DNA of 64,000 nucleotides, taken from Phocaeicola vulgatus ATCC 8482. Lineage in GTDB: Bacteria; Bacteroidota; Bacteroidia; Bacteroidales; Bacteroidaceae. The position numbers and the translations under genes were made by a program. A model generated the notes under the pieces. That model was given only the letters and a program-made list of their open reading frames with translations. It did not search any database and was not told where the DNA came from. This document shows, in pieces, positions 1 to 8,981 of the stretch (position 1 is the first letter of the stretch; each line of letters starts with the position of its first letter). The DNA is taken from contig NC_009614.1 in NCBI RefSeq assembly GCF_000012825.1, positions 2,480,001 through 2,544,000 of the forward strand, written 5' to 3'.

Positions 1-573
1 CAAGCCGCCCAAATATGTTTCATACGGAGTTTGAGCTTGGAACAAGTTCAAAGGAGCACCCGATTTGGTAGTATCGCTGCGGGTAACCATCTCAAATTGT
101 ACGCCGTTTCCGAAGGGAACATATCTCAAAGAGTCTGCATTGAAGCCCGGAGCATAGATTGTATCTGTTACGGCAACCCATAAAGTATCACGTTTGAAGT
201 TCATCAAACCTTCTTTTTCAACTTCTTTCCAGTTACCGGTCTTTTTGGCTTTGTTGATGATTGCCATCGCTTTCTTTTCAGTCATACCGGCTTCCAGTTG
301 TGTATCAGACAAAACTCCTTCTTTCTTTACAAACGGAAGTTTTGCAGTTTTGACGAAATCAATCAAGGTGTCGAAGCTTGCAGTATATCGTCCATTGTGC
401 AGGTTACGGTATTCCAACTGTGCCTTACGGATGTCAATTAAGCGTGCAATAACTTGTTTCTCTCTAGTCTTTTTAGCGTCATCGAAGTTGATCGGTCCCA
501 TGATACTGCCGTAGCAAACGTATATCAAACCGATAACGCAAGCAGCCAATACAATATTAATAACTGTTTTCAT
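1..573 (-). CDS. Membrane-anchored conserved hypothetical protein (C-terminus cut off by window edge)
   Basis: I do not recognise this protein. The reading frame is open from the ATG at 573 to base 1, giving 191 codons without a stop, so the gene continues outside the window. Residues 5-21 are a single hydrophobic helix with a very short cytoplasmic start. A charged segment follows (around residues 34-70) with a pattern like RLIDIRKAQLEYRN. The N-terminal helix followed by a charged helix faintly recalls pseudopilin-like anchors, but I see no prepilin peptidase site, so I assign no function. A good -7 box sits just upstream at 611-618. No neighbour in the window suggests a role. Confidence 0.75.
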   Translation of the reverse strand, partial: MKTVINIVLAACVIGLIYVCYGSIMGPINFDDAKKTREKQVIARLIDIRKAQLEYRNLHNGRYTASFDTLIDFVKTAKLPFVKKEGVLSDTQLEAGMTEKKAMAIINKAKKTGNWKEVEKEGLMNFKRDTLWVAVTDTIYAPGFNADSLRYVPFGNGVQFEMVTRSDTTKSGAPLNLFQAQTPYETYLGGL

Positions 574-610
574 GATAAATATGTGTTTTTTTTAGTTTAT
601 ATTCGCATCG

Positions 611-618
611 CAAAAATA
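611..618 (-). promoter_or_regulatory. Putative -7 box for the partial gene at 1-573
   Basis: The minus strand reads TATTTTTG, a full match to the Bacteroides -7 consensus TAnnTTTG, about 38 bases before the start codon. No clear -33 TTTG is visible. Confidence 0.45.
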
Positions 619-670
619 AAACAAATAAATCTAATAACGCACAGTTCAAGGAACTTTTTATTACGCAATT

Positions 671-2089
671 ATGATTAATAGTTATTTAGTGCAGCAAATT
701 AAGGGAAATTTTCTATATAAACCAACTTTAGAACAAGAAAAAGCTGTTAAATTTTTAGCAGATTTTCTCTTTTCCCGCCAATCGGACTCGGTTTTTCTCT
801 TAAAGGGATATGCCGGTACGGGTAAAACATCCCTTATCGGAGCATTGGTGAAGACCTTGGACCAGTTACAGCAAAAGTGTGTTCTGCTTGCTCCGACGGG
901 AAGGGCGGCTAAAGTCTTTTCACATTATGCACAGCATCCGGCTTATACTATCCATAAGAAGATTTACCGCCAGCGCAACTTTTCAAATGACCTGGACAAC
1001 TTTTCTTTGGATGATAACCTGCATCAGCATACTTTGTTTATTGTGGATGAGGCGTCGATGATCGCTAATGACGGATTGGCGGGGGCGGTCTTTGGTACAG
1101 GGCGTTTGCTGGACGACTTGATTCAATATGTATATGCCGGAACAGGTTGCCGTCTGATGCTGATAGGAGATACGGCGCAGCTTCCTCCGGTGGGAGAGGA
1201 GGAGAGTCCGGCTCTTTCGGCCGATAAGTTACGCGGGTATGGCATGGAAGTATATGAGGCGCAGCTCACTGAGGTGGTCCGTCAGATGCATGATTCGGGG
1301 ATTCTTTGGAATGCGACAGAATTGCGCCGCTACATATCCGAGGAAAATTTTCTCACTTTGCCTTCTGTCCGTGTGGAAGGGTTTCCGGATATCCGGATGG
1401 TTTCTGGTAGTGAGCTGATTGAGGTAATCAATGATTGTTACGGTCAGGCAGGTATGGACGAAACGATTGTGGTCTGCCGTTCCAATAAACGGGCGAATAT
1501 TTATAATAAGGGAATCAGGAATACGATTCTGTTTCGGGAGGATGAGCTGAACAGCGGTGACCTGCTGATGGTGGCGAAGAATAACTATTTTTGGACGGAG
1601 GGTTGTAAGGAGATTGATTTTATAGCCAATGGAGATATAGCTGTGGTTCGCCGTGTCCGTCGGGTGCGTGAGGCATACGGCTTTCGTTTTGCCGATGTGG
1701 TGCTGGCGTTCCCCGACTATGATGGTATGGAATTGGAGGTGAAACTTTTGTTGGATACCTTGCATACTGAAACACCCGCACTGCCTAAAGAATTGAATGA
1801 CAAGTTGTTTTATTCGGTATTGGAGGATTATGCTGATATAACAGTGAAACGTGAGCGGATGAAGAAAATGAAAGCCGATCCTCATTACAATGCCTTGCAG
1901 GTGAAATATGCGTATGCCGTTACTTGTCACAAAGCGCAGGGTGGCCAGTGGAAACGGGTCTTTTTGGATCAGGGTTATATGACGGAGGATATGTTGACTC
2001 CGGATTATTTCCGTTGGCTGTATACGGCTTTCACCCGTGCTACGGAAATTCTGTATCTAGTGAACTGGCCGAAGGAGCAGACGGAATGA
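671..2089 (+). CDS. RecD-like ATP-dependent DNA helicase / exodeoxyribonuclease V alpha-type ATPase
   Basis: This is a superfamily 1 helicase of the RecD/AAA_30 type, 472 residues. The Walker A motif GYAGTGKT is at residues 46-53 and the Walker B stretch LFIVDEAS is near 122-130. The C-terminal UvrD-like part has HKAQGGQW and AFTRA motifs, which in the family close the nucleotide site and couple it to DNA movement. It is shorter than E. coli RecD (about 600 residues), and no recB or recC lies nearby, so it is probably a stand-alone helicase acting in repair or recombination rather than part of RecBCD. The ATG at 671 follows an AT-rich leader with no Shine-Dalgarno. The palindromic array at 2184-2277 lies between its end and alaS. 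Confidence 0.85.
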   Translation: MINSYLVQQIKGNFLYKPTLEQEKAVKFLADFLFSRQSDSVFLLKGYAGTGKTSLIGALVKTLDQLQQKCVLLAPTGRAAKVFSHYAQHPAYTIHKKIYRQRNFSNDLDNFSLDDNLHQHTLFIVDEASMIANDGLAGAVFGTGRLLDDLIQYVYAGTGCRLMLIGDTAQLPPVGEEESPALSADKLRGYGMEVYEAQLTEVVRQMHDSGILWNATELRRYISEENFLTLPSVRVEGFPDIRMVSGSELIEVINDCYGQAGMDETIVVCRSNKRANIYNKGIRNTILFREDELNSGDLLMVAKNNYFWTEGCKEIDFIANGDIAVVRRVRRVREAYGFRFADVVLAFPDYDGMELEVKLLLDTLHTETPALPKELNDKLFYSVLEDYADITVKRERMKKMKADPHYNALQVKYAYAVTCHKAQGGQWKRVFLDQGYMTEDMLTPDYFRWLYTAFTRATEILYLVNWPKEQTE

Positions 2090-2183
2090 GCGGGCAGTCA
2101 GTGAGGTGTTAATGACTGATGATATGTTTTCAACCGTTTGGTTAATGTTTTTTTCTTTATGGCTAAGCCTTTTTGAACGTTTG

Positions 2184-2277
2184 TATTCTATCTCCATAAC
2201 CTTTGGAGTTAACTCCCAAGCTTATGGAGTTAACTCCAAAGGCTATGGAGATAACTCCAAAGGCTTGGGAGATAGAA
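2184..2277. repeat. 21-bp phased palindromic array (GGAGTTAACTCC units)
   Basis: Three 12-bp palindromic cores, GGAGTTAACTCC twice and GGAGATAACTCC once, start at 2205, 2226 and 2247. They are spaced exactly 21 bp apart with 9-bp spacers. Half cores flank them, CTATCTCC on the left and GGAGATAG on the right, so the array is also roughly self-complementary as a whole. It could extrude as a long hairpin. It has no uridine tract and is distinct from the terminator at 2336. Confidence 0.8.
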
Positions 2278-2335
2278 ATCTTCCTTTTTATTTCCCTTAT
2301 CCATAAAGAAGAAAAGGCTTAGTAAACCAGATAAA

Positions 2336-2376
2336 AAAACTCCGCCATCGGCTTTCAGACCAGATGGCGGAGTTTT
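2336..2376. terminator. Bidirectional hairpin terminator between the helicase and alaS
   Basis: Arms at 2336-2349 and 2363-2376 pair over 14 bp (core ACTCCGCCATC) with a 13-base loop. A run of A on the left gives a T tract for transcription from alaS. The right arm ends in TTTT, so it can also serve the helicase gene. Confidence 0.8.
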
Positions 2377-2410
2377 GATATATACGAAATATGGACGAAA
2401 TTCGAATAGA

Positions 2411-5029
2411 TTACAATGCAGCCAGCTCTATCACTTTATCAACAGCCGCATTCAGACCGTCGGGATTCTTACCGCCTGCCGTTGCGAAGTGGGGCTGACC
2501 GCCGCCGCCGCCTTGAATCAGTTTGGCTGCTTCACGGACCAGTTTACCTGCATTCTGTCCGGCTTTTACCAAGTCTTCGCTAATCATGACAGTCAGCATC
2601 GGTTTGTTGTTGTCCACACTACCTATTACAACGAACAGATTGGCAGGAATCTCACCTTTCAGCTGGAAGGCAATATCTTTCACTACGTCGGCAGACATCG
2701 GAATGATGGCTTTCACCACTTTCACACCATTTATTTCTTTGGCATTCTCTACCAGTCTGGCTTTCAGTGCGGCGCCCTTTTCTTTCATGAACTCTTCCAC
2801 CTGCTTCTTCAATCCTGCATTTTCGTCAATATACTTGCGGATGGCGACTTTCAGATCGGGAGCATTGTTGAACAATGCCTTCAAGTCATTCAGCGTATCT
2901 TGGACCGTATCCATCAATTCCTCTACTTTGGCCCCCGTGATAGCTTCGATACGGCGCACACCGGCAGCAACAGAGCTTTCGCTGATAATACGGACCATAC
3001 CGATCTTGCCTGTAGCCGGAACGTGGGTACCTCCACAGAATTCAATAGAGTTTCCGAATTGGACAACACGTACCTCATCACCGTATTTTTCACCGAACAA
3101 AGCAATAGCACCCAGTTCTTTTGCCTTTTCGATAGGAAGATTGCGGTATTCCGTCAAAGGGATGTTCTCACGGATTTTGGCATTTACCAAATGTTCCACT
3201 TCACGAAGTTGCTCGTCAGTCACCTTCTGGAAGTGAGAGAAGTCGAAACGTAATGACTCAGGGGTTACCAAAGAACCTTTTTGTTCTACGTGAGTTCCTA
3301 ATACCTGGCGCAACGCTTCGTCCAGCAAGTGAGTACAAGAGTGGTTGGCGGCACAGGCGGCACGTTTTTCTGTATCTACACAAGCCATCATCGGAACGTC
3401 AAGGTGTTCGGGCAGTTTTTTGGTGATATGGATAGGAAGGTTGTTTTCCTTCTTGGTGTCAATGATTTCAATGGTTTCGAATTCGCTTACGATCACCCCT
3501 GTATCACCTACCTGACCACCACTTTCGGCATAGAAAGGAGTATCGCTCAGTACAATTTGATACAATGTCTGGTTTTTCTGCTTGATCTGGCGATAGCGCA
3601 GGATGCTGGTTTCATATTCGGTAAAGTCATAACCTACAAAGTGGGTGTCACCTTCCTTTATGGTGATCCAGTCGCCGGTTTCAACGGCTGCCGCGTTACG
3701 GGCGCGTTCTTTTTGTTTCTGCATTTCGGCGTTGAACTCTTCTTCGTTTACAGTCATGCCGTTTTCTCGGAGAATCAGTTCTGTCAGGTCGAGGGGGAAA
3801 CCGAAAGTGTCATATAATGTAAAGGCATCCACACCGCTGATCTCTTTTTTCCCGGCAGCTTTGGCATCGTTCATAGTCTTGTCCAACAGACGGATACCTG
3901 TTTCCAGTGTGCGCAGGAAAGATTCTTCTTCTTCTTTGATCACTTTCTCGATCAGTGTTTTCTGTGCGTTCAACTCCGGATAGGCCTCGCCCATATTCTC
4001 AATCAATACAGGCAGCAGCTTGTACATGAATGCTTGTTTCTGTCCCAGGAAAGTATATCCGTAACGGACGGCACGGCGGAGGATACGGCGGATTACATAG
4101 CCGGCTTTTGCGTTGCTGGGCAATTGGCCGTCGGTGATTGAGAATGCGATGGTACGGATATGGTCGGCTATAACGCGCATGGCGATATCTTTCTGGTTGT
4201 CTTGACCATAGGTGGTTCCTGCCATTTCGGCAATGGCTTTCAGTATCGGTTGGAACACATCAGTGTCATAGTTGGATGTCTTGCCTTGCAGTGTGCGCAC
4301 CAAACGTTCGAATCCCATACCGGTATCGATCACTTTGGCGGGAAGACCTTCCAGTGAACCGTCTGCTTTGCGGTTGAACTGCATGAATACAAGATTCCAG
4401 ATCTCGATTACTTGCGGATGATCCTTATTTACCAGTTGGTTGCCGGGGATTTGAGCTTTTTCTTCTTCCGAACGTGAGTCGATATGGATTTCGGAACACG
4501 GGCCGCAGGGACCTGTATCACCCATTTCCCAGAAGTTGTCATGTTTGTTGCCATTGAGGATATGGTCTTTCGGCAGGAACTGTTCCCAGTAAGAGGCGGC
4601 TTCGTTGTCCCGTTCCAGTCCTTCTTCGGGACTTCCTTCGAATACGGTGGCATACAGATCTTTCGGATCTATCTTCAGTACATCTACCAGATATTCCCAT
4701 GCCCAGCCGATAGCTTCTTTCTTGAAGTAATCTCCGAAAGACCAGTTGCCCAGCATTTCGAACATAGTATGGTGGTAGGTATCATGTCCCACTTCTTCCA
4801 GGTCATTGTGCTTGCCGCTTACACGCAAACATTTTTGTGAGTCCGCGACTCTTTTGTATTTGGCCGGGTGGTTGCCCAGAATAATGTCTTTGAACTGGTT
4901 CATACCTGCATTGGTGAACATCAATGTGGGGTCATCTTTAATGACCATCGGAGCCGATGGAACAATCTGGTGTCCTTTCGACTCGAAAAAGCTTTTGAAA
5001 GAATCTCTAATTTCTTTAGCTGTCATCAT
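2411..5029 (-). CDS. alaS: Alanyl-tRNA synthetase
   Basis: This enzyme charges tRNA-Ala with alanine in the cytoplasm and edits mischarged serine or glycine. The frame is open further upstream, to 5155. I place the start at the ATG at 5029 because the family begins with [23 protein letters not shown] sequence and because the -7 box at 5079-5086 would put the RNA start downstream of 5155. This gives 872 residues, normal for the family. The class II core at the N-terminus is followed by the editing domain with an HxxxH (HSCTH) and the CGGTH motif that together bind zinc. The glycine-rich C-Ala end carries [14 protein letters not shown]. The M23 gene diverges from it. A second ATG at 5026 is an equally possible start. 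Confidence 0.97.
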
Positions 5030-5078
5030 GTCGCTTATAATATATTGTCTTCTAGTTAATATTCTCAAAAAGGATTTG

Positions 5079-5112
5079 CAAAGATAATTGGTTTTATTAT
5101 TTTTGTCGTCAA
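5079..5112 (-). promoter_or_regulatory. alaS promoter
   Basis: The minus strand has a perfect -7 box TATCTTTG (5086-5079) with TTGA (5112-5109) 22 bp upstream, close to the Bacteroides -33 TTTG. It gives an alaS leader of about 45 bases. Confidence 0.6.
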
Positions 5113-5168
5113 GAATTGTGCAAAATATTGATGTGTTGTGCATTAAAAACTTCAAAAAGCAGAATTAG

Positions 5169-6137
5169 ATGCGTAAAGTCTACTATATTTATAATCCTAA
5201 GACCCGAACTTATGACCGCATTTACCCCACAGTGAGGCAGCGTGCCTTAAGCATCTTGCGCCGTTTGTTTGTGGGAATGGGCTTGGGGGCAGGCAGTTTC
5301 ATTATCTTATTATTGATCTTTGGTTCTCCGTCCGAGAAGGAGCTCCGTATAGAGAATACCCGTTTGCTGGCCCAGTATAATGTGTTGTCCCATCGTCTGG
5401 ATGAGGCTATGGGGGTGATGCAGGATATCCAACAGCGTGATGATAATTTGTATCGGGTGGTGTTGCAGGCCGATCCTGTATCGGATGCAGTCCGTAAGGC
5501 CGGTTATGGGGGGACAAACCGCTATGAACAGTTGCGGGATATGGCGAATGCCGATCTGGTTATCAATACCACTCAGAAGCTGGATATGTTGAACCGGCAG
5601 CTTTATATCCAGTCCAAGTCTTTTGACGAGGTGGTGGATTTGTGCAAGAATCATGACGAGATGCTGAAATGTATTCCGGCCATAATGCCGGTATCCAATA
5701 AGAATTTGAAGAAGACGGCTTCAGGTTACGGTGTACGTATAGATCCTATTTATAAAACAGCCAAGTTTCATGCGGGAATGGATTTCTCTGCCAATATAGG
5801 TACTCCTGTTTATGCTACGGGAGACGGAACGGTGGTAAAGGCGGGATGGGAAACCGGTTATGGAAATCTGATCCAGGTGGATCATGGTTTCGGGTACGTG
5901 ACTTGGTATGCACATTTAAGCAAGTATAAGGTTCGCCCGGGGCAAAAGGTGGTACGTGGGGAAGTGATAGGGGAGGTAGGAAATACGGGCAAGAGTACCG
6001 GGCCGCACTTGCACTATGAAGTGCACGTGAAAGGAAAAGTGCAGAATCCTGTGAATTATTATTTCATGGATTTGAGTGCGGAAGATTATGACAAGATGAT
6101 ACAGATTGCAGCCAATCACGGTAAGGTATTTGACTAG
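5169..6137 (+). CDS. M23 family metallopeptidase (cell-wall endopeptidase), membrane anchored
   Basis: This is a LytM/M23-type zinc peptidase of 322 residues that should cut peptidoglycan cross-links in the periplasm. Residues 35-52 form one transmembrane helix. A predicted helical or coiled stretch follows (about 55-165) before the C-terminal peptidase domain. All M23 zinc and catalytic positions are visible: HAGMD (H and D ligands, about residue 200) and HLHYEV (about 280). An active enzyme is therefore expected, unlike the degenerate EnvC-type activators. The start is the ATG at 5169, divergent from alaS. MerR follows 33 bases downstream and may be cotranscribed. Confidence 0.9.
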   Translation: MRKVYYIYNPKTRTYDRIYPTVRQRALSILRRLFVGMGLGAGSFIILLLIFGSPSEKELRIENTRLLAQYNVLSHRLDEAMGVMQDIQQRDDNLYRVVLQADPVSDAVRKAGYGGTNRYEQLRDMANADLVINTTQKLDMLNRQLYIQSKSFDEVVDLCKNHDEMLKCIPAIMPVSNKNLKKTASGYGVRIDPIYKTAKFHAGMDFSANIGTPVYATGDGTVVKAGWETGYGNLIQVDHGFGYVTWYAHLSKYKVRPGQKVVRGEVIGEVGNTGKSTGPHLHYEVHVKGKVQNPVNYYFMDLSAEDYDKMIQIAANHGKVFD

Positions 6138-6170
6138 CCGTGAATTTTTAATTCTTAATTTTAATTTACC

Positions 6171-6518
6171 ATGGCCTATAATCCGAATAAAGAATTGAAA
6201 CTTTACTATTCCATTGGGGAAGTGGCGAAGATGTTTGATGTAAATGAATCCTTGTTGCGTTATTGGGAAAAGGAATTTCCTATTATTTCGCCCAAGAAGG
6301 CGGGAGGGAATGTCCGTCAGTATCGTAAAGAGGATATTGAGAATATCCGGCTGGTCTATCATCTGGTGAAAGAGAAAGGGATGACTTTACAGGGGGCTAA
6401 GCAGAAACTGAAGATGAACAGGGAAACCACTATCCGTACTACGGAGATTTTGGACAGATTGAAACTGATACGTGAGGAATTGGTCAGTATGCGTAAAGAA
6501 CTGGATTACCTGACTTAA
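6171..6518 (+). CDS. MerR family transcriptional regulator (short form)
   Basis: A 115-residue DNA-binding protein. Residues 12-80 form the MerR winged helix-turn-helix, with the recognisable YSIGEVAKMFDVNESLLRYW opening and the wing segment NVRQYRKEDI. The short C-terminal helix lacks a cysteine-containing effector domain, so no metal or drug sensing is implied. It could work as a constitutive or protein-partnered regulator. It lies 33 bases after the M23 peptidase gene on the same strand. The target is unknown. Confidence 0.88.
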   Translation: MAYNPNKELKLYYSIGEVAKMFDVNESLLRYWEKEFPIISPKKAGGNVRQYRKEDIENIRLVYHLVKEKGMTLQGAKQKLKMNRETTIRTTEILDRLKLIREELVSMRKELDYLT

Positions 6519-6523
6519 GAATA

Positions 6524-6598
6524 TTCACCACAGATTGCACGGATTAAAAACGAGTTGCAGATAATCGTTATGGACAAATCAGTGTAATCTGCGGTGAA
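6524..6598. repeat. REP-like inverted pair (CACAGATT family), copy 1
   Basis: The left arm at 6524-6545 and right arm at 6577-6598 are inverted and match at 19 of 22 positions (core TTCACCACAGATTGCAC against its partner TTCACCGCAGATTACAC). The same words recur at 21527-21633. It fills the gap between convergent merR and the RSH gene, so it may double as a weak transcription stop, although it has no T tract. Confidence 0.75.
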
Positions 6599-6609
6599 AC
6601 TGGTATTGG

Positions 6610-8880
6610 TTAATTCGGCTCGTCTTCGAACTTTTCGATACGGGTGACGGTTTTTATCTCATCTATTTTCCTTAGGTTGGTAGTGATGGATTTTACATCA
6701 TCCACATCGTGCACAAATAGCTGTATTCTTCCTTCAAAGATACCATCGTTACTTTCAATATTCAACTTGTGGATATTTACATTCAATTGTTGTGAAATGA
6801 TTTCTGTTACCTTGTTTAACAGACCGATGTGGTCAATACCTTTTATGTAGATATTTACAGGGAAGTACAAGGACTTTCCTGTTTCCCATTGGACAGCCAA
6901 CAAGCGGTTGCCATAACTGCTTTTCAGTTTGGTAGCCAACGGACATTGGCGTTTGTGGATGATGATACGATTATTGTCGCCTATATATCCCAAAACGTCA
7001 TCTCCCGGAATAGGTTTGCAGCATTCTGCTATCACATAGTTCTTTTGGATAGCTTCGGGAGTCAGTTTCAATATTTTCTTGCTGTCTATCTTTGGTAGGG
7101 GAACCTTCTCTTCTGTCGGTTTCTCCTTGTTTGTCTTGCTGCCTCCGAAAGCGAAAGAGATATACTTTTTCCAGTTACTGGAAACCGGTTTGTCTTTCAG
7201 TTCGTTTTTATCGTTTTCTCCTAGAATGATTGTTTTGAATCCGATGGCTGCAAACAATTCTTCCTGTGTCTTGAGGGTATGCAGATTACAGATCTTTCGT
7301 ATGTTTTCGGGAGTGTACTCTACTCCCTCCCTGGAGAAGAATTCCCGTAACATTTCCTCACCGGCCTGCTGCATACCTCGCTGTTCGCGTTTCAGTATGG
7401 CCTGTATCTTAGCCTTGGCTTTTGCAGTGGTGGCAAAGTTTATCCACGAAGGCTGTACATGTTGTGATTTGGAAGTAAGAATCTCCACCTGGTCGCCGCT
7501 TTGCAGTTTGTGGCTCAAGGGCACCAGCTTGTGGTTGACTTTAGCTCCGATGCAATGGCTGCCCAAGAATGTATGGATGGAGAATGCAAAATCCAGTGCC
7601 GTACAGTTTTGCGGCATCGTTTTGATTTCACCTTTCGGAGTGAAGACAAATATTTCAGAAGCGAACAGGTTCAGTTTGATGGTATCCAGAAAGTCCATGG
7701 CATCCGGTTGCGGATCATCCAGAATTTCCTTGATGGTACGCAGCCATTTTTCCAGTTCGCCCTCGTCCTCACTGCCTCCGCCTTCTTTATATTTCCAGTG
7801 TGCGGCAAAGCCTTGTTCGGCTACATCATTCATCCGCTCGCTGCGTATCTGCACTTCTATCCATTGGCCTTTGTTGCTCATCAGAGTTACGTGAAGTGCC
7901 TGATAGCCGTTGGCTTTAGGATGGCTTACCCAGTCGCGCAAGCGGTCTGGGTGCGGTTTATAAATCTTGGATATGGATACGTATATGTTAAAGCACTCGT
8001 TGAGTTCTTCTTCCGGATTTTTGGGACAGAAGATGATACGGACAGCCAGGATATCATATATTTCTTCAAATGTGATATGCTTGGTCTGCATCTTGTTCCA
8101 GATGGAATAAGGGGATTTGACTCGTGCTATCAATTGATAGCTGATACCCATTTTGTCCAGTTGTGCGCGGATAGGTGCTGTAAATTCACGGAATACTTCT
8201 TCGCGTTCCGCTTGTGTTTCTTGTAGCTTGGATTCTATCTGTGCATATTCTTCCGGATGCTCATATTTGAAACTGAGATCTTCCAGTTCTGTCTTTATTT
8301 TGTTTAACCCCAAGCGGTTAGCCAGTGGCGCATAGATGTATAAGGTTTCTCCGGCAATTTTGTATTGTTTGTTGGGAAGCATGGAGCCAAGTGTACGCAT
8401 ATTATGCAGACGGTCGGCTATTTTGATGAGGATAACCCGGATGTCATCACTCATGGTCAGTAGCAATTTCTTGAAATTCTCGGCTTGTGCGGAAGCCCGG
8501 TCTCCGAATATGCCGCCGGATATTTTAGTCAGGCCATCTACAATCTGTGCGATTTTAGGACCAAACAGATTTTCAATGTCTTCCACAGTGTAGTCTGTAT
8601 CTTCAACCACATCATGCAGTAAAGCCGAACAAATGGAAGTTGATCCCAGTCCTATTTCGGTACATACAATTTTAGCAACGGCTATGGGATGCATGATGTA
8701 TGGTTCACCCGAGCGTCGTTTTACTCCTTTATGTGCTTGTTTGGCAAAATTGAATGCCTTTGTGATGATTTCTACTTTTTTGCGGTGCTTGGTCGCTAGA
8801 TAACTGTCCAAAAGTTCCTGAAACCCTTGGTTTATCATTTCCTCATCCGCCTGTTCCTGAGTCTGCTTTTCATCCGTCAT
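6610..8880 (-). CDS. spoT: Bifunctional (p)ppGpp synthetase / hydrolase (RSH family)
   Basis: A 756-residue long RelA/SpoT homolog that makes and degrades the alarmone (p)ppGpp. The HD hydrolase domain looks intact: H64 in the IMHP motif, HD at 89-90 and ED at 93-94. The enzyme should therefore degrade as well as make the signal. The synthetase domain follows (about 250-370) with RVKSPYSIWNKM, GYQALH and EVQIRS. The TGS domain (about 415-475) and a C-terminal ACT domain complete the usual long RSH layout. It lies downstream of the parAB block but has its own promoter, and it has a strong AGGAGG at 8888-8893, rare in this window. The relA or spoT name is a choice of convention, since intact HD favours SpoT-like. 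Confidence 0.95.
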   Translation of the reverse strand: MTDEKQTQEQADEEMINQGFQELLDSYLATKHRKKVEIITKAFNFAKQAHKGVKRRSGEPYIMHPIAVAKIVCTEIGLGSTSICSALLHDVVEDTDYTVEDIENLFGPKIAQIVDGLTKISGGIFGDRASAQAENFKKLLLTMSDDIRVILIKIADRLHNMRTLGSMLPNKQYKIAGETLYIYAPLANRLGLNKIKTELEDLSFKYEHPEEYAQIESKLQETQAEREEVFREFTAPIRAQLDKMGISYQLIARVKSPYSIWNKMQTKHITFEEIYDILAVRIIFCPKNPEEELNECFNIYVSISKIYKPHPDRLRDWVSHPKANGYQALHVTLMSNKGQWIEVQIRSERMNDVAEQGFAAHWKYKEGGGSEDEGELEKWLRTIKEILDDPQPDAMDFLDTIKLNLFASEIFVFTPKGEIKTMPQNCTALDFAFSIHTFLGSHCIGAKVNHKLVPLSHKLQSGDQVEILTSKSQHVQPSWINFATTAKAKAKIQAILKREQRGMQQAGEEMLREFFSREGVEYTPENIRKICNLHTLKTQEELFAAIGFKTIILGENDKNELKDKPVSSNWKKYISFAFGGSKTNKEKPTEEKVPLPKIDSKKILKLTPEAIQKNYVIAECCKPIPGDDVLGYIGDNNRIIIHKRQCPLATKLKSSYGNRLLAVQWETGKSLYFPVNIYIKGIDHIGLLNKVTEIISQQLNVNIHKLNIESNDGIFEGRIQLFVHDVDDVKSITTNLRKIDEIKTVTRIEKFEDEPN

Positions 8881-8887
8881 ATCTTTG

Positions 8888-8937
8888 CCTCCTATAATCT
8901 ATACTGCAAAAATATACAAAAAACATATTCAAGCAAG
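8888..8937 (-). promoter_or_regulatory. Promoter and Shine-Dalgarno of the RSH gene
   Basis: On the minus strand, CTTG (8937-8934) and TATTTTTG (8914-8907) are separated by 19 bp, the expected -33/-7 spacing. AGGAGG (8893-8888) sits 7 bases before the ATG. A canonical Shine-Dalgarno is unusual among the genes here and suggests high initiation efficiency. Confidence 0.6.
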
Positions 8938-8981
8938 TATTTTCAGAAAATGTATAGTGTTAAATCTGTATTTTTTATCAA

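Larger units (their letters stand above)
2090..2410. other. Convergent intergenic region with palindromic array and terminator
   Basis: This 321-base gap separates the helicase from alaS. It holds the 21-bp phased array (2184-2277) and the hairpin at 2336-2376. An open frame at 2106-2306 only translates the array and has no coding character. Confidence 0.7.

Noticed and set aside
2106..2306. 66-residue open frame rich in G-x-N-S repeats downstream of the helicase
   Set aside because: It only translates the 21-bp phased DNA array (period 7 codons). The array is palindromic, which explains the repeated peptide, and there is no start signal or family similarity.
2375..3253. 292-residue plus-strand frame antisense to alaS
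   Set aside because: alaS is certain in this place. The antisense protein is rich in Phe, His and Cys as mirror translations are and has no domain.
5030..5155. Upstream extension of the alaS frame
   Set aside because: The family N-terminus starts at 5029/5026, and the predicted RNA start lies inside the extension.
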